In this document: piece after piece, positions 15,977 through 24,301 of the stretch | Position numbering within the stretch: position 1 is the stretch's first letter | How the letters are laid out: each line of letters begins with the position of its first letter | From: an uncultured Christensenella sp. | GTDB taxonomy: Bacteria > Bacillota > Clostridia > Christensenellales > UBA1242 | DNA: 64,000 bases | Assembly: GCA_910584295.1 (NCBI GenBank) | Contig: CAJTYR010000008.1 | Span: forward strand, 1 to 64,000 | Direction: 5' to 3' | Notes under the pieces: model-generated | What the model was told of the DNA's origin: nothing | The model's input: only the letters and a program-made list of their open reading frames with translations | Database searches by the model: none | Program-made: the position numbers and the translations under genes

Positions 15977-17005
15977 ATGAGCGAAAAATTTAATATGGAA
16001 TTGATTGATAAAACTTTCACATCATACAAGAAAGGTCAGTCGTTTGACGGCGTTGTTGTTTTGAAAAGAAATGATGGTGTTATTTTCAATATTGGAGGCA
16101 AAAACGATGCTTTTATTGCTGCTTCTGATTTTGAAAACTATGACGATGTGAAAATCGGTGATCGCTTTGGTGTTGTCATCACAAATCAAAAAAATGAAGA
16201 AGGATTGATTGAAGCATCGAAGTCTCTTGCAGATTCTTTAAAAATTGCCAATCAAAATGCAAATGCTTTGAGGCTTGGGAGTAAGTTTTCTTTTGTCGCA
16301 ACTGGTGTTGGAGATGGTCTTTTGTCAAAGATGGGAGATTACAAAATTATTGTACCTTTTGAAGAAGTGTCAGAACATTATGTCAAAAATTATAATTCTC
16401 TTGTTGGAAAACAATTTGAAGCGGTTGTGACGGAGATTGACAAGGAGAATAAGAGAATTGTTGCAAGTGTCAAACTTCTTCAAGAGCAAATCAAAGTTGC
16501 AATTGAAAAGAATTTTTGGAACATCATTTTCATCAACAAAATTGTCAAAGGAAAAGTTGAGAGGATTATGCCTTATGGTGCTTTTGTGAATGTTGATGGA
16601 GTAGATTGTTTTTTGCATATTTCAAACATTTCTTATGATAAACTTGAAAAGGTTGAGGATGCAATTTCTGTTGGGCAAGAGTGTCAATTTAAGGTGATTA
16701 AAGTTGACAGAGAGAACAAAAAGGTTGAACTTTCTCTTAAAGCACTTTTGGAAGATCCAAAGACCACAAGAATAAAGGAATTGATTGTGGGAGAAGTGTA
16801 TGAGGGGGAAGTTGTGAAACTTTTGCAATTTGGAGCAATTGTAAAAACACCAAATGGTGCAACAGGACTTTTGCATATTTCAAATTGCACTGAAGATCGA
16901 ACAAAGAAGATTTATGAACTTGTTAAAACTGGAGATAAGATTTCGGTTGAAGTCATCTCAAAAGATGAAGAAAATCAAAAAGTTTCATTCAGTCTTGTTA
17001 AATAG
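15977..17005 (+). CDS. S1-domain RNA-binding protein (ribosomal S1-like)
   Basis: The 342-residue protein is built of four S1 (OB-fold) repeats at roughly residues 19-85, 97-165, 180-255 and 270-342. The last two are best conserved (KGKVERIMPYGAFVNVDGVDCFLHISNIS and EGEVVKLLQFGAIVKTPNGATGLLHISN). It resembles the short S1 proteins of low-GC Gram-positives, which bind mRNA and associate with ribosomes. The ATG at 15977 with AAGGGA upstream is preferred to the ATG at 15953. A ribosome partner that helps with structured or leaderless mRNAs would fit this genome, but that is speculation. Confidence 0.85.
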   Translation: MSEKFNMELIDKTFTSYKKGQSFDGVVVLKRNDGVIFNIGGKNDAFIAASDFENYDDVKIGDRFGVVITNQKNEEGLIEASKSLADSLKIANQNANALRLGSKFSFVATGVGDGLLSKMGDYKIIVPFEEVSEHYVKNYNSLVGKQFEAVVTEIDKENKRIVASVKLLQEQIKVAIEKNFWNIIFINKIVKGKVERIMPYGAFVNVDGVDCFLHISNISYDKLEKVEDAISVGQECQFKVIKVDRENKKVELSLKALLEDPKTTRIKELIVGEVYEGEVVKLLQFGAIVKTPNGATGLLHISNCTEDRTKKIYELVKTGDKISVEVISKDEENQKVSFSLVK

Positions 17006-17012
17006 CTTTTTG

Positions 17013-17047
17013 TTGCGTAATACACTTTTAATTGTGGTGATATGCCA
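17013..17047 (+). repeat. 35 bp dispersed element, copy 1
   Basis: TTGCGTAATACACT followed by ATTGTGGTG and TATGC matches 58441-58475 with about five differences over 35 bases. Here it lies just upstream of tRNA-Thr. It may be part of a promoter or a remnant of a mobile repeat; its function is unknown. Confidence 0.6.
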
Positions 17048-17055
17048 CAAAATGT

Positions 17056-17131
17056 GCTGATGTGGCTCAGTTGGTAGAGCAGTTGATTCGTAATCAACAG
17101 GTCGCGGGTTCGAGTCCCGCCATCAGCTCCA
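17056..17131 (+). tRNA. tRNA-Thr (CGT)
   Basis: The acceptor stem GCTGATG pairs with CATCAGC, CCA is encoded, and the anticodon loop TTCGTAA gives CGT (Thr). The D and T arms are canonical. The gene is isolated from the other tRNA genes. Confidence 0.95.
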
Positions 17132-17264
17132 GAAAAAAATTTGCGTTAAAAAACGCACGAAAGTTTCACTTGCACTGGAGCTTATCAGCGTTTTCATGTG
17201 CTCATTGAGTAGCTCCAGATAAACCAAGTAAAAAGTCTTCTTTGAGGTAAAACGGAGGGGTAAA
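17132..17264. other. Region between tRNA-Thr and MBL gene
   Basis: A small hairpin TGCGTTAAAAAACGCA follows the tRNA. An 8 bp inverted repeat CTGGAGCT (17175-17182) / AGCTCCAG (17211-17218) encloses 28 bases; its right arm repeats the 3' end of the tRNA (AGCTCCAGA). This could be a trace of past integration at the tRNA 3' end, but the match is short. Confidence 0.35.
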
Positions 17265-18065
17265 ATGAAATTAACAGTTTTATGCGACAACAATACATTT
17301 ATTGATAGTTATTTGATTGGAGAGCCAGCGTTGTCTTTTTATATTGAAAATGATAAAGACAAAATACTGTTTGACCTTGGATATTCGGATGTATTTAGCA
17401 TTAATGCGAAAAGATTAAATATTGATTTGTCAAAAGTAAGTAAGATCATGTTGTCTCATGGTCATGATGATCATACTCATGGATTAAAATGGTTTAAATT
17501 TGACAAAAAGACTAAATTGTTTTTTTGTGATGGATGTTTTGACAAAAAAAAGATAGATGATTGTGACTTGACAGCACCTTATACACAAGAAACTATGTCT
17601 GAAATGTTTGATTTAATTGAGGTTAAGAATTGTATTAAAATTTCCAAAAATCTTTTTTGTCTTGGTCCAATACCTAGAAATGTTAAATTTGAAAAAGATA
17701 ATAAAAGTCTAATAACTTACAAGAATAATAAATGGATTCAAGATAAGGTTTTGGACGATACCGCATTAGTCTATGTCAGCAAGAAAGGACTCGTTGTGAT
17801 AACTGCGTGTTCTCATAGCGGAATCTGTAATATTTGTGAATATGCAAAAAATTTGTTTAATAAAAATGTCTTTGCCATTATTGGAGGTTTTCATTTGTTT
17901 GATTTATCAGAACAATCAAAGAAAACAATTGAATATTTTAAGGCTCAAAAAATCACAAGTTTATATCCTTGTCATTGTACAAGTTTGAAAGTTAAAGCAG
18001 AGATGATAAGACTGGGGTTAAATGTTGAAGAGGTTGGCAGTGGACTTGAATTGTGTTTTGAATAA
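17265..18065 (+). CDS. MBL-fold metallohydrolase
   Basis: The 266-residue protein has the metallo-beta-lactamase fold. The metal site motif HGHDDH (residues 65-70) follows KIMLSH; further metal ligands are likely in TACSHSGICN (near 186) and GGFHLF (near 208), with a late CHCTS. It resembles the group that includes archaeal dihydropterin-type 'RFA-P synthase-like' MBL proteins. The substrate is unknown. GGAGGGG precedes the ATG closely. Confidence 0.8.
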   Translation: MKLTVLCDNNTFIDSYLIGEPALSFYIENDKDKILFDLGYSDVFSINAKRLNIDLSKVSKIMLSHGHDDHTHGLKWFKFDKKTKLFFCDGCFDKKKIDDCDLTAPYTQETMSEMFDLIEVKNCIKISKNLFCLGPIPRNVKFEKDNKSLITYKNNKWIQDKVLDDTALVYVSKKGLVVITACSHSGICNICEYAKNLFNKNVFAIIGGFHLFDLSEQSKKTIEYFKAQKITSLYPCHCTSLKVKAEMIRLGLNVEEVGSGLELCFE

Positions 18066-18136
18066 TTGCTGTTTTATGTGTAAATCAAAAAACATTATTC
18101 GTTTTTAGCTTAAAGTCTTAATTTAGGAGAAATGTT

Positions 18137-18562
18137 ATGGATAAAACTAGAAAACAAAAAGCATTGCGATTGTTTAATGAAAGGTATAGTTGTGCTCAAT
18201 CTATAATGTTGGCTTATTGTGATTTGGTTGATGTTAAAGAAGATTTCGCTTTTAGAATATCTTCTGGATTTGAAGGTGGAATTGCAAAGTTGGGCAAGAC
18301 TTGTGGAACATTGAATGCTGCAGTGATGCTTTTAAGTTTAAGATATGGCGAAACAACCAAAATAGATGAAGATAGCAAAATGAAGCGAAGAGAAATAATA
18401 AGAAATTTTATGCTTGAATTTATGAAAAAACATAAAAAGGGGATAAATTGTGCCGATTTATTAACTGAAGAAAAAGACAAAACATACATTATGCATTCTG
18501 AAAAGTGCGCAAGCATTGTGGGTGAGGTTTGTGATTTGCTAGATAAATATATGTTTTTATAG
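18137..18562 (+). CDS. C_GCAxxG_C_C family redox protein
   Basis: The 141-residue protein belongs to the Cys-rich C_GCAxxG_C_C family. Conserved cysteines occur in YSCAQS (near residue 19), GKTCGTLNAAVM (near 56), INCADLL (near 112) and KCASIVGEVCDLLDKY near the C terminus. The family is thought to be a redox or metal-linked helper protein, without a proven reaction. A GGAG motif precedes the ATG. It follows the MBL gene by 71 bases on the same strand. Confidence 0.85.
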   Translation: MDKTRKQKALRLFNERYSCAQSIMLAYCDLVDVKEDFAFRISSGFEGGIAKLGKTCGTLNAAVMLLSLRYGETTKIDEDSKMKRREIIRNFMLEFMKKHKKGINCADLLTEEKDKTYIMHSEKCASIVGEVCDLLDKYMFL

Positions 18563-18640
18563 ACAAGAGGATTTATAGGAAGTTTTATTTAAAAAGGATT
18601 GTATGACCCAAGAGAAAATTTTCTTTTGTGGAGAGGAAAT

Positions 18641-19225
18641 ATGAAAGAACTTGTTGATAGATTGAAGAATAGTGAGGTGGTTTGTTTCAAGACCGATACT
18701 GTGTACGGTTTGTCTTGTAATCCTTTTTCTGATGAGGCAGTAAAAACTGTTTTTGATCTGAAACAAAGAAATACAAACAGCCCTTTGATTTTGTTGATTT
18801 CAAGAAAATATGATTACAAAAATATTGTCAAAAGCAATCCGCTTGCAGAAAAACTTATTAATAGGTTTTGGCCTGGTCCATTGACAATTATTTTTGAGAG
18901 CAAAGTAAAATTTGCAAAAGGTGTTGTTTATAATGGAAAAGTAAGTTTAAGAATGCCGAATGATGAGTTTTGTCAAAGTTTGCTGTCGCAAGTGGATTTT
19001 CCTTTAACAAGTACTTCAGCAAATATTTCAGGAAAGGAAAATCCAAATAATTTTAAAGCTTTAAAAATGTTGTTTCCATCAGTTTTTGTTGTTGATGGGG
19101 GAAAGGTGTCAAAAGATTGTCCGAGTTCTATTGTGGATGTGAGTGACAATTCTTTGAAAATCATCAGAGAAGGAAAAATTGGCAAACAAGAATTGATTGA
19201 TGCTGTGAATGAAAAGGATGATTGA
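18641..19225 (+). CDS. tsaC: Threonylcarbamoyl-AMP synthase (Sua5/YrdC family)
   Basis: The enzyme makes threonylcarbamoyl-AMP from threonine, bicarbonate and ATP for the t6A37 modification of tRNAs. The 194-residue sequence has CFKTDTVYGLSCNP near residue 16, KQRNTNSPLILL near 43, RFWPGPLTII near 74, and PLTSTSANISG near 124, all hallmarks of the YrdC domain. It lacks the extra Sua5 domain, so it is TsaC-like. GAGAGG supports the ATG at 18641; an upstream TTG at 18599 has no such support. Confidence 0.92.
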   Translation: MKELVDRLKNSEVVCFKTDTVYGLSCNPFSDEAVKTVFDLKQRNTNSPLILLISRKYDYKNIVKSNPLAEKLINRFWPGPLTIIFESKVKFAKGVVYNGKVSLRMPNDEFCQSLLSQVDFPLTSTSANISGKENPNNFKALKMLFPSVFVVDGGKVSKDCPSSIVDVSDNSLKIIREGKIGKQELIDAVNEKDD

Positions 19226-19271
19226 TGAAGGTGATGCTACATAATCAAAACTATTTTATTTAAGTAAAGAG

Positions 19272-19283
19272 TTGTGGTATAAT
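19272..19283 (+). promoter_or_regulatory. Extended -10 promoter of the hydrolase gene
   Basis: TTGTGG-TATAAT places a perfect -10 at 19278-19283. It overlaps an ATG at 19282, which therefore cannot be the translation start; the start at 19303 leaves a leader of about 13 bases. Confidence 0.65.
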
Positions 19284-19302
19284 GAAATCAAAGAGATTTA
19301 TT

Positions 19303-20286
19303 ATGGAAAATTTGACTTTGACAAAAGCATGGGATAAAACATTCCCAAAAAGTGATAAAGTAAATCACAAAAAAGTGACATTCCAAAATAGATTTGGAGT
19401 TACGCTTGCGGCAGATTTATATGTTCCAAAGGGAGCAAAAAGCAAACTTCCAGCAATCGCTGTTTCTGGGCCATTTGGTGCAGTTAAAGAACAATGCTCA
19501 GGACTCTATGCACAAACAATGGCAGAGCGTGGATTTTTGACAATTGCATTTGACCCTTCATTCACAGGCGAAAGTGGTGGACAGCCAAGATATGTAGCAA
19601 GTCCAGACATCAACACCGAAGATTTTCAAGCGGCAGTGGATTATTTGACAAGCCTTGACAATGTTGATCCAGAAAAAATTGGCGTCATTGGAATTTGCGG
19701 TTGGGGTGGTATGGCACTTAATGCGGCTGCCATTGACACAAGAATTAAAGCGACAGTTGCCTCAACGATGTACGATATGTCAAGAGTAAATGCCTATGGA
19801 TACTTTGACAGCACAGATGTGAATGCAAGATATGAATTGAAGAAAGCACTCAATGAACAAAGAATAAAGGATTTCAAAAATGGAGAGTTTGAACTTGGCG
19901 GTGGAGTTGCCGAAGTTGTGCCTGATGATGCACCTTTCTATGTAAGGGACTATCACGATTACTATAAAACAAAGCGTGGCTATCATAAGCGTTCACTAAA
20001 CTCAAATGGTGGTTGGAACAAAACATCAGCATTGTCATTTATCAACACAAAGAGCCTTTCATTTATCAATGAAATCAGAAATGCGGTTTTAATAATTCAC
20101 GGCGAAAAAGCACATTCTTGCTATTTCAGTAAAGATGCTTATGCTAGTATGATTAAAAATAATAAGTTCAAAGCAAATAAAGAATTGATGATAATACCAA
20201 ATGCTATTCACACAGACCTATATGACAAACTTGATATTATTCCATTTGACAAGATGGAAGAATTCTTTAGAAAAAATTTGAAATAA
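19303..20286 (+). CDS. Alpha/beta hydrolase, dienelactone hydrolase-like
   Basis: The 327-residue protein is an alpha/beta hydrolase of the YcjY/dienelactone hydrolase type. After the N-terminal strand region (FGVTLAADLYVP) it has SGPFGAVKEQ (oxyanion region) and GICGWGG near residue 139, a nucleophile elbow with Cys in place of Ser, as in dienelactone hydrolases. The acid-base end is HGEKAHSCYFS and IPNAIHTDLYD, whose His is the likely catalytic base. The natural substrate is unknown. The ATG at 19303 is set by the promoter position. Confidence 0.82.
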   Translation: MENLTLTKAWDKTFPKSDKVNHKKVTFQNRFGVTLAADLYVPKGAKSKLPAIAVSGPFGAVKEQCSGLYAQTMAERGFLTIAFDPSFTGESGGQPRYVASPDINTEDFQAAVDYLTSLDNVDPEKIGVIGICGWGGMALNAAAIDTRIKATVASTMYDMSRVNAYGYFDSTDVNARYELKKALNEQRIKDFKNGEFELGGGVAEVVPDDAPFYVRDYHDYYKTKRGYHKRSLNSNGGWNKTSALSFINTKSLSFINEIRNAVLIIHGEKAHSCYFSKDAYASMIKNNKFKANKELMIIPNAIHTDLYDKLDIIPFDKMEEFFRKNLK

Positions 20287-20497
20287 GGTGGAAAATGAAA
20301 ATATTAGTATTAAACTGAGGTCCAATTTGAAATTTAAAAGCAGACATTATGGGGTGCAAGCCCATATGAACTAAGTAAAAGTCTTTTATAACAATTTTGT
20401 TTTAACTTATTTGATTATAAGAACAACTTGTGGCACACATTGTTGTTTAATAAAGGGTGTCAATATAAAATCTTTTAAAATTATGTATGACAAATAA
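20287..20497 (+). other. Gene-free gap with a possible gene remnant
   Basis: AGGTGG at 20287-20292 precedes an ATG at 20295 that opens MKILVLN and then hits a stop; in the same frame another stop follows four codons later. MKILVLN is how acetate kinases and flavodoxin-like reductases begin, so this could be a decayed gene start, but the match is only seven residues. A small hairpin ATGGG-GTGCAAG-CCCAT is at about 20351. AACTAAGTAAAAGTCTT (about 20372) resembles AACCAAGTAAAAAGTCTT at about 17222. I see nothing else. Confidence 0.25.
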
Positions 20498-20526
20498 TTG
20501 AATCAATCATAAAAATAGGATAGAAT
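20498..20526 (+). promoter_or_regulatory. Promoter of the DUF4832-type gene
   Basis: TTGAAT (20498-20503), a 17 nt spacer and TAGAAT (20521-20526) end eight bases before the ATG at 20535, leaving at most a two-base leader. Confidence 0.65.
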
Positions 20527-20534
20527 AATAAATC

Positions 20535-21962
20535 ATGAAAAGAAAAAAGTTAATTTTGTGTTTATCTTCAATTAGTGTTATTATACTTGCTATTGTAATA
20601 ACAATTATTTGTTGTTGGCAAAAAAAAGAACTGAAGCCCGTGAGCCCACTTAAAAGTTATGTTCAAAACATCAATACTGAAGAAAGTTTACAAAGAATTA
20701 GCAATCCCGACCAAGGTTTTTATCATCCAATTTATGTTACTGCAGAAGAAAATGGTGTAAACTATGCAAAATGGATTGTCAATGATTCCACACAACTTTA
20801 TCATTTGAGAATAGATATTAGTGCATTTTCAAAAGCGGTTAATGGTGATGTAGACAAACTTTTGACAAATGAAGTTTTGAGCGGTATAGAAGAACTTCTT
20901 GGATATTTGAAGCAACAAAACAAAAGCGCAATAATTAGATTTGCATATGATCCAGGGTTTAGTGGTAAAGCGAACAAGGAAGCTGGGCTTGATATGATAA
21001 TTGAGCATATAGGGCAAGTTTGCCCAATTTTAAACAAGTTTGAAACTACTATAACTGCTGTTGAAGTGGGATTGATTGGTCCCTGGGGAGAGATGCATAC
21101 AAGCACGATTGCAAACAAAGAACATATAAATCCTATTATTGACATGTTTTTAGATAAGACAAATAATCTACCTATTTTGGTCAGAATGCCAAATATGATT
21201 TACAATTATTTAGGTATAACGCTCAACGATATAGGAAAATACAAGATTGATAACACAAGTAAAGCCTATTGGCTTGGGGTGTATGACGATGGTTATTTAG
21301 GTTCTTCATCAGACCTTGGAACATACAAAGAGCGTGAAAAAGAAATTAAGTTTTTAAGTCAACAAACAAGTCACTTGCCATTTGGCGGAGAGGTGGTTGT
21401 TCCAGACAGCCCACTTCACGATATTGAAAATTGTTTGCCAGAAATGGCTCAGATTCATTTAAATTATTTAAATGTTGAGTGGAATGATTCAGTTATAAAC
21501 AAATGGAAAAATTCAACTTACACTCAAAGTTGTGGGAAAGATGAGAATTATTATGGGCAGTCTGCATTCACATATATTGAAAATCATATGGGTTATAGAT
21601 TTGTTTTGACTAAATCTGTGTTTGAGTTTTCAGACCGCTTTGACAAACTTAATATAAAATTATCTTTGAATAATGTCGGGTTTGGTAATTTAAATAAATC
21701 AAAATTTGCCAAAATTCTATTTGTTGATGAAAATAGTGAAATCAAATATTCAAAGCAAATAAAAAAGTTTGTTGGTGGAGAGAATATCGATTGTTCATTA
21801 GATATAAATTTTGATGATGGCAAATATCAAGTTTATTTGGCTTTATATGGAGAAGAAGTTGATGGAACATCATCCTATTGTTTACAATTTGCCAACCGTG
21901 ACATTTGGGATAATTGCTTAAAAGCAAATAAGATTGGTGAAATAGATATAAAAAAGATATAA
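20535..21962 (+). CDS. Exported DUF4832/DUF4874 family protein
   Basis: The 475-residue protein has an N-terminal signal anchor (residues about 6-28). The following domain (NPDQGFYHPIYVT near residue 55; AIIRFAYDPGF near 136; VGLIGPWGEMH near 178) matches DUF4874, and the C-terminal part (HMGYRFVLTKSVFE onward, with LNNVGFGNL) matches DUF4832. Such proteins are predicted to be glycoside-hydrolase-like surface enzymes, but the substrate is unknown. The gene is monocistronic, with a promoter almost abutting its ATG. It is somewhat more AT-rich than its neighbours. Confidence 0.75.
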   Translation: MKRKKLILCLSSISVIILAIVITIICCWQKKELKPVSPLKSYVQNINTEESLQRISNPDQGFYHPIYVTAEENGVNYAKWIVNDSTQLYHLRIDISAFSKAVNGDVDKLLTNEVLSGIEELLGYLKQQNKSAIIRFAYDPGFSGKANKEAGLDMIIEHIGQVCPILNKFETTITAVEVGLIGPWGEMHTSTIANKEHINPIIDMFLDKTNNLPILVRMPNMIYNYLGITLNDIGKYKIDNTSKAYWLGVYDDGYLGSSSDLGTYKEREKEIKFLSQQTSHLPFGGEVVVPDSPLHDIENCLPEMAQIHLNYLNVEWNDSVINKWKNSTYTQSCGKDENYYGQSAFTYIENHMGYRFVLTKSVFEFSDRFDKLNIKLSLNNVGFGNLNKSKFAKILFVDENSEIKYSKQIKKFVGGENIDCSLDINFDDGKYQVYLALYGEEVDGTSSYCLQFANRDIWDNCLKANKIGEIDIKKI

Positions 21963-22065
21963 ACATTTTTTTCTTAAAAAACATTTGATTTTTTAGACTT
22001 TTTTGTTAAAATTAGAAATAGTATAAACAATATTCTTAAAAGGTATTATTAAACTGGGAGGGAAT

Positions 22066-22407
22066 ATGGCGCAACTAGGGATAGTGAAGCATTTGGTTGC
22101 TTATCATGGGGCAAATAAGCATTCGCATAATTTTAAACTTGAATTAGTTTTTGATGGTAAAGTTGAAAGCGACATGGTTTCTGGAATTGATTTTCATGAA
22201 GTTTTGCCAGTGATTGAAAACAAACTGCAAGAACTGGATGGGAAATATTTGAAAGAAGTTGATGGTTTTGGCAGGGCAACTGTTGAGAATATTGCAATTT
22301 ACTTTATTAGATTTTTGAGTGATAGATTTCCAATTTATAGTGTGACAGTTTGGGAAGACGAGGACAGATATGCTTGCATTTTAAAAAGTGATTTGGTTCG
22401 AAACTAA
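22066..22407 (+). CDS. PTPS/QueD-like protein
   Basis: This 113-residue protein resembles the 6-pyruvoyl-tetrahydropterin synthase / 6-carboxytetrahydropterin synthase fold: HGANKHSHNFKLELVFDG supplies the zinc-type histidines, GIDFHEVLPVIENKLQELDGKYL the first helix, and GRATVENIAIYFIRFL plus VTVWEDEDRYA the late helix and strand. The usual catalytic Cys and the DH-xx-LN motif are missing, so its reaction may differ from queuosine synthesis. GGGAGGG precedes the ATG. It starts a run of same-strand small enzymes. Confidence 0.7.
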   Translation: MAQLGIVKHLVAYHGANKHSHNFKLELVFDGKVESDMVSGIDFHEVLPVIENKLQELDGKYLKEVDGFGRATVENIAIYFIRFLSDRFPIYSVTVWEDEDRYACILKSDLVRN

Positions 22408-22435
22408 TAAAATTTGGAGAGAGAAAGAGACAATT

Positions 22436-22840
22436 ATGAAAAAAGTTTATTTTGCTGGCTCAATACGAGGTGGAAGAGAAGATATTAAGATTTATGAAGA
22501 ATTGATAAATTCGCTTATGAAAGATTTTATTGTGTTGACAGAACATATTGCAGATGAAAAATTGGCTAATCAAAAAAACAAAACTGACGAGTATATTTAT
22601 GAAAGAGATAGGGCTTGGATTGATGAGTGTGATTTTTTTGTTGCTGAAGTTTCAACTCCTAGTTTAGGGGTTGGGTATGAGTTGGGTGTTGCAGAGAGTT
22701 TGAAAAAGAAAGTTTTTTGTTTGTACAGAACAAATTCTGATAAGAAATTGTCAGCCATGATTGCAGGAAACAAAAGTTTTAAGATTGTGGAATATAATGA
22801 TGCGAGCATAATCAACAGCATAAAAAATGAAATGTTATAA
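22436..22840 (+). CDS. Nucleoside 2-deoxyribosyltransferase-like protein
   Basis: The 134-residue protein has the compact fold of the deoxyribosyltransferase/DNPH1 family: VYFAGSIRGGREDIKIYEEL at the N terminus, ERDRAWIDECDFFVAEVSTPSLGVGYELGVAESLKKKVFCLY in the centre, with the catalytic Glu in GYELG. These enzymes cleave N-glycosidic bonds of deoxynucleosides or their monophosphates. It may clean up damaged nucleotides. I chose the ATG at 22436 by alignment with the family start and the GAGAG run upstream. Confidence 0.82.
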   Translation: MKKVYFAGSIRGGREDIKIYEELINSLMKDFIVLTEHIADEKLANQKNKTDEYIYERDRAWIDECDFFVAEVSTPSLGVGYELGVAESLKKKVFCLYRTNSDKKLSAMIAGNKSFKIVEYNDASIINSIKNEML

Positions 22841-22905
22841 TTAGTTTTGAACTATGAAAAGTCTATGCCAATCATGTTTTACTGATTATTTTTAAGGAGA
22901 TATTT

Positions 22906-23682
22906 ATGGATGAAAAAATAAAACAAGAATTGATTGAATTTATGATTGTTTCAGGCAAACGACTTTTGCAAGAGCAGGGGACACTACCTGACATTGGTGT
23001 AAAAAAACAATATTTAACTGAAGAAGATATTTGCATTGAAAAAGGGATTAAAGATATTGTTTGCAAGATGTCTGGAAAGCAAGAGTTTTTTGCTGAAGAA
23101 GAAAATGATAATTTTGTCAATGGAAATTCAGTTTGGATTGTTGATCCAATCAGTGGCACGAAAATATTTATCGGGGGGGGGAAGAACTACGCAATTGTTG
23201 CAAGCCATATGAGTTGTGGCAAGGTGGATTTTGCAAGTGTTTACAACCCAAGCTCTGATAAAATGTATATGGCGACAAAAGGAAATGTTTCGATCAATGG
23301 ATTGAAGATTGAGAGAGAAAAAAAGAAAAACAAAAAAATCATTTTTGCACCCAGTTATGGTTGGAAAGATAAAGCGCAGGTGGAAAGAATTGAGAAGAGA
23401 TTGAAAGAATATTATGAAGTTTTTCCTTCACAAGGTTCTTTTGCAATTAACTATTGTTTTGCCACTGAAGGTCAGTTCGCAGGAGTGGTGTCCTTGACCA
23501 AAGATGCCTTTCCAGAGTTTGCTGGACTTTTCATTGCAAACGAAGCAGGGCTGAATGCTACCAACATCAAGGGTGAGAAAGATATCTCTCCAAATGACAG
23601 AGTTTTTGTTTGTGGAGATGAGGAAGATTATGATAAACTTATTCAAATAGTAAAAGAAGAATTAAATTTGGAGGGGAAATGA
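22906..23682 (+). CDS. Inositol monophosphatase-like protein
   Basis: The 258-residue protein belongs to the IMPase/3'-nucleotidase phosphatase family. The metal-binding Glu region (AEEEN, residues 63-67) and the DPIDGT signature are present, but the latter reads DPISGT (80-85), replacing one metal-ligand Asp with Ser. The C-terminal WDxAAG region reads KDAFPEFAG. Both changes suggest altered or lost activity. Codons 90-92 (GGG) are a run of nine G in the DNA, a slippage-prone tract that would truncate the protein if its length changed. AAGGAG precedes the ATG; the stop overlaps the next start by four bases. Confidence 0.78.
   Translation: MDEKIKQELIEFMIVSGKRLLQEQGTLPDIGVKKQYLTEEDICIEKGIKDIVCKMSGKQEFFAEEENDNFVNGNSVWIVDPISGTKIFIGGGKNYAIVASHMSCGKVDFASVYNPSSDKMYMATKGNVSINGLKIEREKKKNKKIIFAPSYGWKDKAQVERIEKRLKEYYEVFPSQGSFAINYCFATEGQFAGVVSLTKDAFPEFAGLFIANEAGLNATNIKGEKDISPNDRVFVCGDEEDYDKLIQIVKEELNLEGK
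23173..23181 (+). repeat. Nine-G homopolymer tract 1
   Basis: Nine consecutive G residues in-frame inside the IMPase-like gene. Any one- or two-base slippage would shift the reading frame about one third into the protein. See the matching tracts at 27887 and 29860. Confidence 0.95.
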
Positions 23683-24287
23683 AAATTTATTTGATTAGGC
23701 ATAGTGAGTCGCAGGATGATTTGATAAATTGTTATGGCGGGGCTTCTGATTGGGATTTGACCGAAGGCGGAGCAAAGAAAGTCGAAAAATTTAGACCAAA
23801 GTTTGAAAAACTTGGAGTGCAAAAAATTTTTGTAAGTCCACTTAAAAGAGCATACAAGACGGCTGAAATCTTAAATAAGAAAATTAAATGCCCTGTTGAA
23901 AAGGTATTTGATTTGCATGAAACAAACCATTATGGCTATTTGACAGGTTTGGAAAAGAATTTGGCGAAAGAACTCTTTTCTTATCTTCTTGAAAAACCCG
24001 AATATCAAAATGCGAGTTATTACAATCGCAAATGCATGCCTGGTGGTGAAACCGCAGATGAATTGGACAAAAGAACAAAAAATGTGATGAAAAACATACT
24101 TAAAGAAAGTAAAGGTTTGGAGGCAATCGCGATTGTCACACATGGCGGAGTTTTGAGAAGTATTTTTCTTGCAGTTTTGAAAGATAAAAGAAAACTTGTC
24201 GACATCAAAGATGTTGCATGTGCTGAAGTGAATTTTTCACATGGAAAATTTGAAATTGTTTCATCCGAAGGTTTTGTTTTTGAGTAG
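23679..24287 (+). CDS. Histidine phosphatase (phosphoglycerate mutase-like)
   Basis: The 202-residue protein has the histidine phosphatase core: LIRHSES at residues 4-10 (RHG variant with Ser), FVSPLKRAYKTAEIL near 51, and THGGVLRSIF near 152, giving the two catalytic His and two Arg. The substrate is undetermined; relatives act on small phosphorylated metabolites such as phosphosugars or alpha-ribazole phosphate. GGAGGGG and an ATGA overlap couple it to the IMPase-like gene. Confidence 0.88.
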   Translation: MKIYLIRHSESQDDLINCYGGASDWDLTEGGAKKVEKFRPKFEKLGVQKIFVSPLKRAYKTAEILNKKIKCPVEKVFDLHETNHYGYLTGLEKNLAKELFSYLLEKPEYQNASYYNRKCMPGGETADELDKRTKNVMKNILKESKGLEAIAIVTHGGVLRSIFLAVLKDKRKLVDIKDVACAEVNFSHGKFEIVSSEGFVFE

Positions 24288-24301
24288 AATTGGGAGGAAA
24301 C

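Noticed and set aside
19282..19302. Upstream ATG start for the alpha/beta hydrolase
   Set aside because: The ATG lies inside the -10 TATAAT box, so it would not be in the transcript.
20295..20370. TGA read as Trp, extending MKILVLN
   Set aside because: Well-defined genes throughout the window (for example spoIIAA neighbours, gerA, pflA) end at TGA, so TGA is a normal stop here; the stretch is at most a remnant.
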